The position numbers and the translations under genes were made by a program. The notes under the pieces are model-generated. The model saw nothing but the letters and a program-made list of their open reading frames with translations. It was not told where the DNA came from and made no database searches. Source: Bacillus safensis FO-36b (GTDB lineage Bacteria; Bacillota; Bacilli; Bacillales; Bacillaceae). From it: 64,000 nt of DNA. Each line of letters begins with the position of its first letter. The stretch's first letter is position 1. Location of the stretch: the NCBI RefSeq assembly GCF_000691165.1, contig NZ_ASJD01000001.1, positions 620,001 to 684,000 on the forward strand, in the 5' to 3' direction. Shown here one piece after another: positions 38,105 through 46,989 of the stretch.

Positions 38105-38707
38105 TTGGAGGCGTTGTACTATAATTGGTCTATATGGTTCGTTTGGATTATGGTGACATTTATCATGGAAAAAAGTTTGTGGCGCAGCGTGCTGGGCATC
38201 TGTGTACTTGTCCATATTATATTCAGTCATATCATGATATCCGTTTTAGATATGAGCATCAATGCGGGATTCTTGATGACTTTTTTATATGCATGTGCTG
38301 CTTTCGTCATATATAGGCCTAGTTACCGAATGATGAGAATCATGCAATTGGGCTCGATGGTGAGCGCGTATGCCTTTTTTATGATGTTTGCATTATATGA
38401 CCCTGTTTGGTTCACGATAATAAAGGTGGATTGGGTCGTATTTGCCCTGCTGATCTTAATGTGTATGACATATGGACAGCCGTTAACGGAAAGAATCACC
38501 TTATGGATGATGTCAGTATGTCTCGGCGAAGCCCTTTATGCGCTGACGATTCACCGCCTCACATCATCAATTGTCCTAGGGGATCTCTCTTTTCTTTCCT
38601 TCGTTGTACAAGGAGCGGTCTTCCTATTAGGTGTCGATCAGCTTGAAAAGCTCTTAAACGCCCGTTCATCAAGAAAATCAGTAAAAGGGGCTGCAAAATC
38701 AACATGA
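38105..38707 (+). CDS. yphA: YphA, polytopic membrane protein
   Basis: A 200-residue, very hydrophobic protein with about six membrane helices and a short basic tail (RSSRKSVKGAAKS). The start is a TTG at 38105 after GAGGTGATGAGG. It shares an ATGA overlap with the YIEGIA gene that follows. Function unknown; position matches B. subtilis yphA. Confidence 0.8.
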   Translation: MEALYYNWSIWFVWIMVTFIMEKSLWRSVLGICVLVHIIFSHIMISVLDMSINAGFLMTFLYACAAFVIYRPSYRMMRIMQLGSMVSAYAFFMMFALYDPVWFTIIKVDWVVFALLILMCMTYGQPLTERITLWMMSVCLGEALYALTIHRLTSSIVLGDLSFLSFVVQGAVFLLGVDQLEKLLNARSSRKSVKGAAKST

Positions 38708-39588
38708 CAGATTATACGTTTCCTGTGATTATTGGTGTCATCTTTGGGATGGCGGCCAGACTTTACATGTTAAGAACGGATTACCGGCAATACCCGACGT
38801 ATATTCATGGACAAGTGATTCACATTGCACTTGGTTTTATTGCGTCAGGATTAGGTGCGATCATTATGCCTGCACTAATTCAGGAGGAATTTACAGCGAT
38901 TACCTTTCTCACTTTGGCAGCCACACAATTTCGAGATGTCCGAAATATGGAAAGGAATACGTTAACCCAAATGGATTCGTATGAGCTTGTCTCACGAGGC
39001 AGTACATATATAGAAGGCATTGCCATTGCCTTTGAAAGTCGAAATTATATTGCCATTCTCACTGCACTTATTACAACGACAGCCTGTATTTTCTTCTCGC
39101 TTGTTGTTGGAACAGTAGTCGGTATTCTTTGTTTTTTCATGGCAAAGCTATTAATGTCAGGCAGTCAATTAAAGGATATCGTCAGCATTCAAAAAGGGGA
39201 ACTTCGCTTTGATGGGGCAGGGCTTTATGTGAATGATATATACATTATGAATATCGGGCTGCCTGAAAAGCAAAAACTCATTTTAGAGCATGGGATGGGC
39301 TTTATTTTGACGCCGAAAAATTTCAACTCTGCTACAACGATTGCCAACCTTGGACAGCGGCAAGCCATTTTATTTGATTTATCGAACGTGCTTGGCGTGT
39401 ACCGCGATTCTGGTGAACCATCGCTCTGTCCGCTCGCAAAACGTGATTTGAATACCGGTACACTTGGTGTGTTCATTTTACCGCAATGGCAGCGTGAAGA
39501 TTTGGCTGTCCGTGTATTAGAAGAGGTGCCTATTTTAGAAAATGCCATAAGAATGCCGACAGATTTCATTAAAAAGAAAGTGAGGTAA
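38704..39588 (+). CDS. seaA: YIEGIA-family membrane protein (SeaA/YphB)
   Basis: A 294-residue protein. The N-terminal half has several membrane helices and carries the name-giving motif in SRGSTYIEGIAIAFESRNY (about residue 100); the C-terminal half (about 160-294) is soluble. B. subtilis YphB (SeaA) is linked to spore envelope assembly. It is coupled to yphA and followed at six bases by its small partner gene. Confidence 0.88.
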   Translation: MTDYTFPVIIGVIFGMAARLYMLRTDYRQYPTYIHGQVIHIALGFIASGLGAIIMPALIQEEFTAITFLTLAATQFRDVRNMERNTLTQMDSYELVSRGSTYIEGIAIAFESRNYIAILTALITTTACIFFSLVVGTVVGILCFFMAKLLMSGSQLKDIVSIQKGELRFDGAGLYVNDIYIMNIGLPEKQKLILEHGMGFILTPKNFNSATTIANLGQRQAILFDLSNVLGVYRDSGEPSLCPLAKRDLNTGTLGVFILPQWQREDLAVRVLEEVPILENAIRMPTDFIKKKVR

Positions 39589-39594
39589 TAGGGC

Positions 39595-39789
39595 ATGGCG
39601 AACACCATTGAACAATTTATATTGGCTGTGGCAACAACTAATAAAGAGCGGGTCATTGGCGGAACAGCGGTTTTTTTCTGTGAAAATAAAGAAGAGCTCG
39701 ACATGTATGCCATGAATTTAGAGGCCATTTTAGATGGAATTGCACACGGCATTGGAGAAGATCTTTACTTGATTGTCAAACATTTTTAA
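39595..39789 (+). CDS. ypzH: Capping-complex subunit for YIEGIA (YpzH)
   Basis: A 64-residue protein starting MANTIEQFILAVATTNKERVIGG in part, with conserved CENKEELDMYAMNLEAILDGIAHGI. I recognise the family that always accompanies YIEGIA proteins. It follows seaA directly, which supports a two-component spore structure. Biochemical role unknown. Confidence 0.82.
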   Translation: MANTIEQFILAVATTNKERVIGGTAVFFCENKEELDMYAMNLEAILDGIAHGIGEDLYLIVKHF

Positions 39790-39797
39790 GTTATTCA

Positions 39798-39860
39798 TTG
39801 TGGTCTGATTAAAAATTGATATAATATATAAGTTGAACCCTTCATGTTTGAAGGGTTTAT
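39798..39860 (+). promoter_or_regulatory. der promoter candidate overlapping a terminator-like hairpin
   Basis: TTGTGG (39798-39803) and TATAAT (39820-39825) have a 16-base spacer. The expected start (about 39832) is immediately followed by the stem AACCCTTCA (39836-39844) with TGAAGGGTT (39849-39857) and TTATTT. The hairpin may end the seaA operon and also begin the der mRNA. Confidence 0.55.
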
Positions 39861-39948
39861 TTCATAAATCTGAATGAAAATTATAAATCCCGGTTGAAAC
39901 ATGATGATGAACATATTGAATCGCGGCTGGATTGAAAGGAAGGGTACT

Positions 39949-41259
39949 ATGGGTAAACCTGTCGTAGCCATTGTTGGAAGGCCCAACGTTGGAAAATCTA
40001 CAATTTTTAATCGAATCGCAGGCGAAAGAATATCGATTGTAGAAGACACACCTGGTGTAACAAGAGATCGAATCTATAGCTCTGCTGAATGGTTAAATTA
40101 TGACTTTAATTTAATAGATACTGGTGGAATTGATATTGGAGATGAGCCATTCTTGGCGCAAATTCGCCATCAGGCAGAAATCGCAATGGATGAAGCGGAT
40201 GTCATTATCTTTATGGTGAATGGTCGAGATGGCGTGACATCTGCGGATGAAGAAGTCGCAAAAATTTTATATCGTACGAAAAAGCCAGTTGTACTTGCTG
40301 TCAATAAACTGGACAACCCTGAAATGAGAAGCGATGTGTATGACTTTTATGCACTCGGATTTGGCGAGCCGTTTCCGATTTCTGGAACGCACGGATTAGG
40401 TCTTGGTGATCTGCTTGATGCAGTGGCAGAACACTTTAAGAACTTACCGGATACGCAATATGCTGAAGAAGTTGTTCAGTTTTGCTTAATTGGCCGCCCG
40501 AATGTAGGGAAATCTTCTTTAGTGAATGCGATGCTCGGAGAAGACCGCGTCATTGTCAGCAACATTGCTGGTACAACAAGAGATGCTGTCGATACGATGT
40601 TTACGTACAATCAGCGTGACTTTGTCATTGTCGATACAGCAGGTATGAGGAAAAAAGGGAAAGTATATGAAACAACAGAGAAATACAGTGTACTTCGTGC
40701 ATTAAAAGCCATTGACCGCTCTGATGTTGTCGCTGTTGTACTTGACGGCGAGGAAGGCATTATTGAGCAGGATAAACGAATTGCGGGCTATGCACACGAA
40801 GCTGGTAAAGCTGTTGTCATCATTGTGAACAAATGGGATGCTGTTGAAAAAGATGAGCGCACGATGAAGGAATTTGAGCAAAACATCCGCGAACATTTTC
40901 AATTCCTTGATTATGCACCTGTCTTGTTTATGTCAGCTCTTACGAAAAAGAGAATTCATACATTAATGCCGTCCATTATCACAGCAAGCGAAAACCATGC
41001 AATGCGCGTTCAAACCAATATTTTAAATGATATCATCATGGATGCGGTGGCGATGAATCCAACGCCGACCCATAACGGACAGCGCCTAAAGATTTACTAT
41101 GCAACACAGGTGGCCATTAAGCCTCCGTCCTTCGTTGTGTTTGTCAACGATCCAGAGCTTATGCACTTTTCTTATGAGCGTTTCCTAGAAAACCGCATTC
41201 GAGATGCATTTGGTTTTGAAGGAACACCAATTAAAATATTTGCGAGAGCGAGAAAATAA
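39949..41259 (+). CDS. der: Ribosome-assembly GTPase Der (EngA)
   Basis: An essential tandem GTPase of 50S subunit assembly. The 436 residues contain two G domains, each with GRPNVGKS (about residues 10-17 and 183-190), [15 protein letters not shown] switch regions, DTGG and DTAG, NKLD and NKWD, and a C-terminal KH-like domain ending FARARK. ATG 39949 follows GGAAGGG; the frame from 39901 lies in the leader. gpsA follows by 14 bases. Confidence 0.97.
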   Translation: MGKPVVAIVGRPNVGKSTIFNRIAGERISIVEDTPGVTRDRIYSSAEWLNYDFNLIDTGGIDIGDEPFLAQIRHQAEIAMDEADVIIFMVNGRDGVTSADEEVAKILYRTKKPVVLAVNKLDNPEMRSDVYDFYALGFGEPFPISGTHGLGLGDLLDAVAEHFKNLPDTQYAEEVVQFCLIGRPNVGKSSLVNAMLGEDRVIVSNIAGTTRDAVDTMFTYNQRDFVIVDTAGMRKKGKVYETTEKYSVLRALKAIDRSDVVAVVLDGEEGIIEQDKRIAGYAHEAGKAVVIIVNKWDAVEKDERTMKEFEQNIREHFQFLDYAPVLFMSALTKKRIHTLMPSIITASENHAMRVQTNILNDIIMDAVAMNPTPTHNGQRLKIYYATQVAIKPPSFVVFVNDPELMHFSYERFLENRIRDAFGFEGTPIKIFARARK

Positions 41260-41273
41260 AAAGGGTGAGCAGG

Positions 41274-42311
41274 ATGAAGAAAATTTCAGTACTTGGAGCA
41301 GGCAGCTGGGGAACAGCACTTGCGCTTGTATTAGCTGATAATCATCATGATGTACACATGTGGGGACATAGACAAGAGCTCATTGATCAAATCAATGAGA
41401 AACATGAAAATCATGATTACTTGCCAAATGTCGAACTGCCAGCGTCTATTCAGGCGACAACCGATATGAAGCAGGCTTTAGAGGGGACAGAGGCGGTTAT
41501 TGTCGCTGTGCCAACAAAGGCCATTCGTGAGGTATTGAAGCAGGCAAATGAGCTGATCTCATCGAAGGTGCCATTTGTCCATGTCAGTAAGGGAATTGAA
41601 CCAGATACACTTCTTAGAATTTCTCAAATGATTGAACAAGAAGTCCCATCTGAGAAAAGAGAGGCTGTCGTTGTCCTATCAGGACCGAGTCATGCAGAAG
41701 AAGTAGGTCTGCGTCATCCGACAACTGTCACTGTCTCGTCAGAAAACATTGAAGCAGCTCAATTTGTTCAAGATTTGTTCATGAACAATCATTTTAGAGT
41801 GTACACAAACCCTGATGTGATTGGGGTGGAAATTGGCGGCGCATTGAAAAATATCATTGCTCTTGCGGCTGGTATCACAGACGGACTTGGATATGGTGAC
41901 AATGCAAAAGCGGCGCTTATCACTAGAGGACTCGCTGAAATCGCACGTCTTGGCACAAAAATGGGAGGGAATCCCCTTACATTTGCCGGATTAACAGGCG
42001 TTGGTGATTTGATCGTGACATGTACAAGTGTTCATTCGCGTAACTGGCGCTGCGGGAATTTACTCGGTAAAGGATACAAGCTCGAAGAAGTGCTTGAAAA
42101 AATGGGCATGGTTGTCGAAGGCGTCCGCACAACAAAAGGCGCTTATCAGCTCTCCAAAGAATACAAGGTCAGCATGCCGATTACAGAGGCTCTTTACGGC
42201 GTCCTGTTTGAAGGGAAAAAGGTTGACGATGCTGTAGAATCATTGATGGCACGTGTGAAAACACATGAGATGGAAGACCTTGTGAACATGTTTGAAAACC
42301 AAACAAAATAA
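41274..42311 (+). CDS. gpsA: NAD(P)H-dependent glycerol-3-phosphate dehydrogenase
   Basis: Makes sn-glycerol 3-phosphate for phospholipids from dihydroxyacetone phosphate. In 345 residues: [10 protein letters not shown] at the N-terminus, [20 protein letters not shown], the catalytic lysine region [15 protein letters not shown] and the [12 protein letters not shown] loop. ATG 41274 follows AAGGGTGAG; GTG 41265 would place the site inside the gene. It shares its unit with der. Confidence 0.97.
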   Translation: MKKISVLGAGSWGTALALVLADNHHDVHMWGHRQELIDQINEKHENHDYLPNVELPASIQATTDMKQALEGTEAVIVAVPTKAIREVLKQANELISSKVPFVHVSKGIEPDTLLRISQMIEQEVPSEKREAVVVLSGPSHAEEVGLRHPTTVTVSSENIEAAQFVQDLFMNNHFRVYTNPDVIGVEIGGALKNIIALAAGITDGLGYGDNAKAALITRGLAEIARLGTKMGGNPLTFAGLTGVGDLIVTCTSVHSRNWRCGNLLGKGYKLEEVLEKMGMVVEGVRTTKGAYQLSKEYKVSMPITEALYGVLFEGKKVDDAVESLMARVKTHEMEDLVNMFENQTK

Positions 42312-42329
42312 AAGGAAAGACTGAACTTA

Positions 42330-42467
42330 GGCATGTAGAGGATGCAAGAAGGGGAAGACTTGCATAACATAGCAATGAAGTTTGAATAGAGCTTTGCCTC
42401 TACAGAATGAGGAAAATAGTCGATCCAATGACTGAAGCAGAGTCCCCCTCTTTGCTTCAGTTTTTTT
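42330..42467 (+). ncRNA. Candidate structured small RNA after gpsA
   Basis: In the 266 bases between gpsA and yphE there is an ordered fold: TGTAGAGG (about 42335) pairs with CCTCTACA (about 42395), enclosing ATGCAAG-aaggggaaga-CTTGCAT; then a terminator, ACTGAAGCA (42431-42439) with TGCTTCAGT (42453-42461) and seven T, whose loop reads GAGTCCCCCTCT. A G-rich first loop and a C-rich terminator loop recall regulatory RNAs of Firmicutes. It could also be a gpsA 3' untranslated region. No coding frame is convincing. Confidence 0.45.
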
Positions 42468-42499
42468 ATGCGCTTTTTTCTGAATGATTGGAAAAATGA

Positions 42500-42547
42500 T
42501 TGATATTTACCTTATTTTTGGTTTAAAATGAAATATAAACGCTTACA
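42500..42547 (+). promoter_or_regulatory. yphEF promoter with a cre-like CcpA site
   Basis: TTGATA (42500-42505) and TAAAAT (42524-42529) are 18 bases apart. TATAAACGCTTACA at 42534-42547, read on the other strand as TGTAAGCGTTTATA, differs from the cre core TGTAANCGNTNACA at one position and covers the expected transcription start, suggesting catabolite repression. Confidence 0.6.
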
Positions 42548-42577
42548 ATTCGTTCGTTTTGAAGGGGGACAGGCACG

Positions 42578-42781
42578 ATGAGTTTTGCTTTAATCAAGAT
42601 GTGGTTTGCGCTTGGTTCAATGGGGCTCATGTTTTTAGCCGTAGTAACCATTTATTTCAGCAGGTTTAAGCTGAAAAGCAAATTTCTTAAAATAACGGCC
42701 TCGACCGTTGCGTACAGCTTGATGCTGATATCAGGTATCATTGTGTTTTTAGTTGTCTTTAGCGGACCGGTCAATGAATAA
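42578..42781 (+). CDS. yphE: YphE, DUF2768 small membrane protein
   Basis: A 67-residue protein with two membrane helices (about 8-27 and 39-61) joined by a basic loop SRFKLKSKFLK, ending FSGPVNE. This matches the B. subtilis YphE I recall. Function unknown. GAAGGGGGACAGG precedes the ATG. It is paired with yphF. Confidence 0.85.
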   Translation: MSFALIKMWFALGSMGLMFLAVVTIYFSRFKLKSKFLKITASTVAYSLMLISGIIVFLVVFSGPVNE

Positions 42782-42799
42782 AGAAAAAGGAAGAATGTG

Positions 42800-43525
42800 A
42801 TGATCAAAGCAAAAGTCAGTGTCATGCTGTTAGCACTTATTTTATTAACAGGATGTCTGTATCCAGAAAATCGCAAAGCTGAGAACCGGGTGCCATACGA
42901 AGAGCAGCTGCAAAGTGTACAGACAGCGATTGAGGAATTTCAAAAAGCAACAAATGGTCTTCTGCCTATAGAAACGAAAGAAGCAGACACGCCGGTTTAT
43001 CAGAAATATGTCATCGACTTTAAGCGCTTGTCACCAAGATATTTACACGATGTACCGTCTACATCTTATGAAGGCGGGGGCGAATATATTTATGTCCTCA
43101 CAGACGTCGAAAAGAAACCCACTGTGAAACTGCTTGATGTCAAAATGACGCAGACCATCAATGAATTACGGCTTAGAATCAAGGTGTATCAAGATGAACA
43201 TACATATCCGCCATACGGCAAAGTCGTATCAGCCAATTTATATACGTTAAATGAAAAAAAACTAGGATTAAAATCGCCGCCTGCGGTGATAAGTCCTGTG
43301 ACAGGGAATTCCCTCCCATTACTGATTTCATCAAACGGTGACATCTATGTGGACTACCGCAGTGATTTTGCTCATATTTTGAAGAATGCGAAGCAAAAGC
43401 TGAAACCAGGTGAAAACATTCAAGATGTATATTGGCAGGAAACCCCGTTTGTACCCGCGTTTTCTGTCCCATATACCATCAACAAAAAAGGTGAGCCTGC
43501 CTTTTTAGAAAAAAAGACGTCATAA
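42800..43525 (+). CDS. yphF: YphF, predicted lipoprotein
   Basis: A 241-residue exported protein with a lipobox LLTGC at about residues 16-20, so it should be anchored to the outer face of the membrane. The remainder is an uncharacterised domain found in YphF. ATG 42800 follows AAGGAAG; GTG 42797 is directly upstream. Downstream of yphE by 18 bases. Terminator follows. Confidence 0.85.
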   Translation: MIKAKVSVMLLALILLTGCLYPENRKAENRVPYEEQLQSVQTAIEEFQKATNGLLPIETKEADTPVYQKYVIDFKRLSPRYLHDVPSTSYEGGGEYIYVLTDVEKKPTVKLLDVKMTQTINELRLRIKVYQDEHTYPPYGKVVSANLYTLNEKKLGLKSPPAVISPVTGNSLPLLISSNGDIYVDYRSDFAHILKNAKQKLKPGENIQDVYWQETPFVPAFSVPYTINKKGEPAFLEKKTS

Positions 43526-43534
43526 ACAAGAATG

Positions 43535-43577
43535 AACCTTTTTCCTCTGCATATAAATGAGGAGAAAGGTTTTTTTA
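43535..43577 (+). terminator. Terminator after yphF
   Basis: AACCTTT (43535-43541) with AAAGGTT (43565-43571), extended by CCTC/GAGG inside, and a T run. Confidence 0.88.
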
Positions 43578-43602
43578 TGGCTAAACATACTCTCAAAACA
43601 AA

Positions 43603-43657
43603 AAGGTGTCATATTCAAATAGGACAACGTCATACACATATATTGTCCAGACACCTT
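43603..43657 (+). promoter_or_regulatory. spoIVA sigma-E promoter inside a nested palindrome
   Basis: CATACACA (43631-43638) and ATATT (43611-43615), 15 bases apart, form a sigma-E promoter. It is enclosed by AAGGTGTC (43603-43610)/GACACCTT (43650-43657) and by GGACAA (43622-43627)/TTGTCC (43643-43648). Confidence 0.7.
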
Positions 43658-43729
43658 TCAAGCACAGTTTGATTGAAGAATAGAGTATTTCATTTGAAAA
43701 CGAGGATAGCAAGTCCGGGAGGGGATCAC

Positions 43730-45208
43730 TTGGAAAAAGTCGATATTTTCAAGGATATCGCTGAACGAACAGGAGGCGATATATATTTAGGAGTCGTTGG
43801 CGCTGTTCGTACAGGGAAATCTACGTTTATTAAAAAGTTTATGGAGCTCGTGGTGCTCCCGAATATCAATAATGAGGCAGATCGTGCAAGAGCACAGGAT
43901 GAATTGCCGCAAAGCGCAGCAGGAAAAACCATTATGACCACAGAGCCTAAATTTGTACCGAATCAAGCCGCATCAATTCACGTGAGTGACGGTCTTGATG
44001 TCAACATCAGGCTTGTCGATTGTGTGGGATACACTGTCCCTGGTGCGCGCGGGTATGAAGATGAAAATGGCCCAAGAATGATCAATACGCCGTGGTATGA
44101 AGAGCCAATTCCGTTTCATGAAGCAGCGGAAATTGGTACACGCAAGGTCATTCAAGAGCATTCAACAATAGGTGTAGTGATTACAACAGATGGTTCCATT
44201 GGAGAAATTCCAAGACATGATTATATTGAATCTGAAGAACGTGTGATTGATGAACTCAAAGAGGTTGGAAAGCCGTTTATTATGGTCATCAACTCTGTGA
44301 GGCCATATCATCCTGAAACAGAAGCGCTCCGGCAGGAACTTAGCCAAAAGTATGATATTCCAGTACTCGCCATGAGCGTAGAGAGTATGAGAGAGCAAGA
44401 CGTACTCAGCGTTCTTCGTGAAGCATTATATGAATTCCCAGTCCTAGAGGTGAATGTGAACCTGCCAAGCTGGGTGATGGTGCTAAAAGAAGATCACTGG
44501 CTGAGAGAAAGCTATCAGGATTCAGTAAAGGAAACTGTAAAGGATATTAAAAGATTAAGAGATGTCGACCGTGTCGTTGGTCAATTCAGTGAATTTGATT
44601 TTATCGAAAGAGCGGGTTTAGCAGGAATTGAAATGGGTCAGGGGATTGCAGAGATTGACCTGTATGCGCCAGATGATCTATATGATCATATTTTAAAAGA
44701 AGTGGTTGGTGTAGAAATTAGAGGAAAAGACCATCTTCTAGAGCTGATGCAAGATTTTGCTCATGCTAAGACAGAATATGATCAAGTATCAGACGCATTG
44801 AAAATGGTGAAGCAGACTGGTTACGGGATTGCAGCGCCAGCGTTGTCCGATATGAGTTTAGATGAGCCAGAAATCATTAGGCAGGGATCAAGATTCGGTG
44901 TGAGATTAAAAGCGGTCGCTCCATCTATTCATATGATCAAAGTAGATGTAGAGAGTGAATTTGCACCGATTATCGGAACAGAAAAACAAAGTGAAGAGCT
45001 CGTCCGCTACTTAATGCAAGATTTTGAAGATGATCCGCTTTCGATTTGGAATTCAGATATATTTGGCCGCTCCCTCAGCTCCCTTGTCAGAGAAGGCATT
45101 CAAGCGAAGCTGTCTCTTATGCCGGAAAACGCAAGATATAAGCTGAAGGAAACGCTTGAAAGAATCATTAACGAAGGATCAGGCGGTTTGATCGCGATTA
45201 TTTTATAG
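43730..45208 (+). CDS. spoIVA: Stage IV sporulation protein A, coat morphogenetic ATPase
   Basis: SpoIVA polymerises on the forespore surface using ATP and forms the basement layer of the coat. The 492-residue protein has Walker A GAVRTGK30ST, the LVDCVGY switch, and a conserved C-terminal region ending GGLIAIIL. The start is TTG 43730 with GGGAGGGG six bases upstream; this gives exactly the length I recall for B. subtilis. The upstream frame from ATG 43673 lacks a ribosome site. Confidence 0.97.
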   Translation: MEKVDIFKDIAERTGGDIYLGVVGAVRTGKSTFIKKFMELVVLPNINNEADRARAQDELPQSAAGKTIMTTEPKFVPNQAASIHVSDGLDVNIRLVDCVGYTVPGARGYEDENGPRMINTPWYEEPIPFHEAAEIGTRKVIQEHSTIGVVITTDGSIGEIPRHDYIESEERVIDELKEVGKPFIMVINSVRPYHPETEALRQELSQKYDIPVLAMSVESMREQDVLSVLREALYEFPVLEVNVNLPSWVMVLKEDHWLRESYQDSVKETVKDIKRLRDVDRVVGQFSEFDFIERAGLAGIEMGQGIAEIDLYAPDDLYDHILKEVVGVEIRGKDHLLELMQDFAHAKTEYDQVSDALKMVKQTGYGIAAPALSDMSLDEPEIIRQGSRFGVRLKAVAPSIHMIKVDVESEFAPIIGTEKQSEELVRYLMQDFEDDPLSIWNSDIFGRSLSSLVREGIQAKLSLMPENARYKLKETLERIINEGSGGLIAIIL

Positions 45209-45214
45209 CAAGTG

Positions 45215-45244
45215 AGACCTCTCATTGATGGGGTCTTTTTTTTG
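45215..45244 (+). terminator. Terminator after spoIVA
   Basis: AGACCTC (45215-45221) pairs with GGGGTCT (45230-45236), then eight T. Confidence 0.88.
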
Positions 45245-45333
45245 CGTGTAGAATGAGTCATAAAAAGACAATTGTATAAAGATTAGTCAGATTCAGGCTG
45301 AAATTAGGAATATTCGTTCGCAAAAGTGCCCTT

Positions 45334-45368
45334 AATCCTTGACGAATAAGGATTCTTCCCTTTAAAAT
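45334..45368 (+). promoter_or_regulatory. hbs promoter with inverted repeat over the -35
   Basis: TTGACG (45339-45344) and TAAAAT (45363-45368) are 18 bases apart. AATCCTT (45334-45340) and AAGGATT (45348-45354) form an inverted repeat across the -35. A second weaker promoter (TTGATA at 45371) may follow. Bases 45245-45333 show nothing clear. Confidence 0.6.
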
Positions 45369-45476
45369 GCTTGATATGGTATTTCATATGTGTTAATCTA
45401 CTTACAGAAAATCTTCACTTTGTTGGACAAACATTCCTTCAAAGAGATGTTTTCTAATGAAAAGCCATGTATAACG

Positions 45477-45516
45477 CTTTCTAGACGCTCTTTTTTCTGA
45501 AAAAGGGTATAGAAAG
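45477..45516 (+). other. Stem-loop in the hbs leader
   Basis: CTTTCTA (45477-45483) pairs with TAGAAAG (45510-45516), with CTCTTTTT/AAAAAGGG nested. It lies in the long 5' untranslated region of hbs, upstream of the very strong ribosome site. Confidence 0.55.
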
Positions 45517-45581
45517 AAGATGAATTGTGAAGAAATGATAACAATCTACTGAATGCATATTTTTGGGAGGAGGTGAAAGGC

Positions 45582-45860
45582 ATGAACAAGACAGAACTTA
45601 TTAACGCGGTTGCTGAAGCAAGCGAGTTATCTAAAAAAGACGCGACAAAAGCAGTTGATTCTGTTTTTGATACAATTTTAGATGCACTTAAAAATGGTGA
45701 CAAAATCCAACTTATTGGTTTTGGTAACTTTGAAGTACGTGAGCGTTCAGCTCGTAAAGGACGTAACCCACAAACTGGTGCAGAGATCGAAATCCCTGCA
45801 AGCAAAGTACCTGCTTTCAAACCAGGTAAAGCACTTAAAGACGCGGTGGCAGGTAAATAA
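45582..45860 (+). CDS. hbs: Histone-like DNA-binding protein HU (HBsu)
   Basis: A 92-residue HU protein, nearly identical to the B. subtilis protein, binding DNA non-specifically as a dimer. [17 protein letters not shown] and the arm region [24 protein letters not shown] (quoted in part) are diagnostic. ATG 45582 is chosen from the exceptionally strong GGGAGGAGGTGAAAGG; an in-frame ATG at 45573 lies inside it. Expected to be highly expressed. Confidence 0.98.
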   Translation: MNKTELINAVAEASELSKKDATKAVDSVFDTILDALKNGDKIQLIGFGNFEVRERSARKGRNPQTGAEIEIPASKVPAFKPGKALKDAVAGK

Positions 45861-45920
45861 TCGTTATGTGTAATGATCCTGTTGAAGGAGTTATACATAT
45901 ACAGTTTCACACTGGTCTAG

Positions 45921-45946
45921 AAAAGCCCCTTTCATAAGGGGCTTTT
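45921..45946 (+). terminator. Terminator after hbs
   Basis: AAAAGCCCCTT (45921-45931) pairs with AAGGGGCTTTT (45936-45946), four-base loop. Confidence 0.92.
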
Positions 45947-45983
45947 CCTTTTGAATCAAAAGGTTCGTTTAGAACGCTCTCCT

Positions 45984-46013
45984 TTGCTTTTAGGATCTGA
46001 AGTGTGCTAGAAT
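45984..46013 (+). promoter_or_regulatory. mtrAB promoter candidate
   Basis: TTGCTT (45984-45989), 18-base spacer and an extended -10 TGCTAGAAT (46005-46013). Confidence 0.6.
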
Positions 46014-46050
46014 CTGAATGAAATGTAATCGCCTTTGGAGGATATAATAC

Positions 46051-46620
46051 ATGAGTGAAATAAATAAAGAATTAATCGAACACGCAGTACGCGATATATT
46101 AAAAGCAATCGGAGAAGATCCGGATCGTGAAGGACTTCTTGATACCCCAAAACGAGTTGCAAAAATGTATGAAGAAGTGTTCTCGGGATTAAATGAAGAT
46201 CCAAAAGAACATTTTAAAACCATTTTTGGCGAAGACCACGAAGAACTCGTCCTTGTAAAAGATATTGCTTTCCATTCAATGTGTGAACACCACCTTGTGC
46301 CTTTCTACGGGAAAGCCCATGTCGCTTATATTCCGCGCGGAGGAAAAGTAACGGGACTTAGTAAGCTGGCAAGAGCTGTAGAAGCCGTGGCAAAACGCCC
46401 GCAGCTTCAGGAACGCATTACATCAACGATTGCAGATAGTATGGTGGAAACACTTAATCCGCATGGCGTGATGATTGTCGTTGAAGCAGAGCATATGTGT
46501 ATGACGATGCGCGGAGTGAAAAAGCCAGGCGCTAAAACAGTGACCTCAGCCGTCCGCGGCACATTTGCAAATGATGCAGCCGCAAGAGCAGAAGTGCTTT
46601 CCTTTATTAAAAACGACTAA
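46051..46620 (+). CDS. folE: GTP cyclohydrolase I (MtrA/FolE)
   Basis: First enzyme of folate synthesis, converting GTP to dihydroneopterin triphosphate. In 189 residues the zinc site [29 protein letters not shown] and the second cysteine in [11 protein letters not shown] are intact. This is cyclohydrolase I and cannot replace the missing cyclohydrolase II of riboflavin synthesis. GGAGG precedes the ATG. Co-transcribed with mtrB. Confidence 0.97.
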   Translation: MSEINKELIEHAVRDILKAIGEDPDREGLLDTPKRVAKMYEEVFSGLNEDPKEHFKTIFGEDHEELVLVKDIAFHSMCEHHLVPFYGKAHVAYIPRGGKVTGLSKLARAVEAVAKRPQLQERITSTIADSMVETLNPHGVMIVVEAEHMCMTMRGVKKPGAKTVTSAVRGTFANDAAARAEVLSFIKND

Positions 46621-46644
46621 TTCAATAGATGGAAGGTGAACAAA

Positions 46645-46875
46645 ATGAGTGAAAATAAAGCATCTGATTTTGTGGTGATTAAAGCCATTGATAATGGTGT
46701 AAACGTCATCGGCCTAACAAGAGGCTCTGATACAAGATTTCACCATTCCGAGAAACTCGATAAAGGTGAAGTGATCATTGCACAATTTACTGAGCATACG
46801 TCAGCGATCAAAGTAAGAGGCGATGCTGTCATTCAAACAAGCTTCGGCGAAATTCAAAGCGAAGCAAAGAAATAA
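46645..46875 (+). CDS. mtrB: Tryptophan RNA-binding attenuation protein TRAP
   Basis: A 76-residue protein that assembles into an 11-subunit ring; with bound tryptophan it wraps NAG repeats in the trp leader (seen here at 53723-53776) and also blocks translation of other tryptophan genes. Key residues of the RNA-binding KKR motif fall in EKLDKGEV and IKVRGDA, with the tryptophan pocket [12 protein letters not shown] and [14 protein letters not shown] 46645 follows GGAAGGTGA. Confidence 0.96.
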   Translation: MSENKASDFVVIKAIDNGVNVIGLTRGSDTRFHHSEKLDKGEVIIAQFTEHTSAIKVRGDAVIQTSFGEIQSEAKK

Positions 46876-46916
46876 AGAACTTGTAGCACTTGATAGCATA
46901 AAAGTGAGAGCTGATA

Positions 46917-46925
46917 TGGTATAAT
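46917..46925 (+). promoter_or_regulatory. Extended -10 candidate for hepS-menG-hepT
   Basis: TGGTATAAT is a perfect extended -10 about 65 bases before hepS; no good -35 is seen. Confidence 0.5.
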
Positions 46926-46989
46926 AAATCTCTATACAATGTGCAGGTCTACATATGAAACTGTAATTTTTGGGACAAGGGTGATATCT

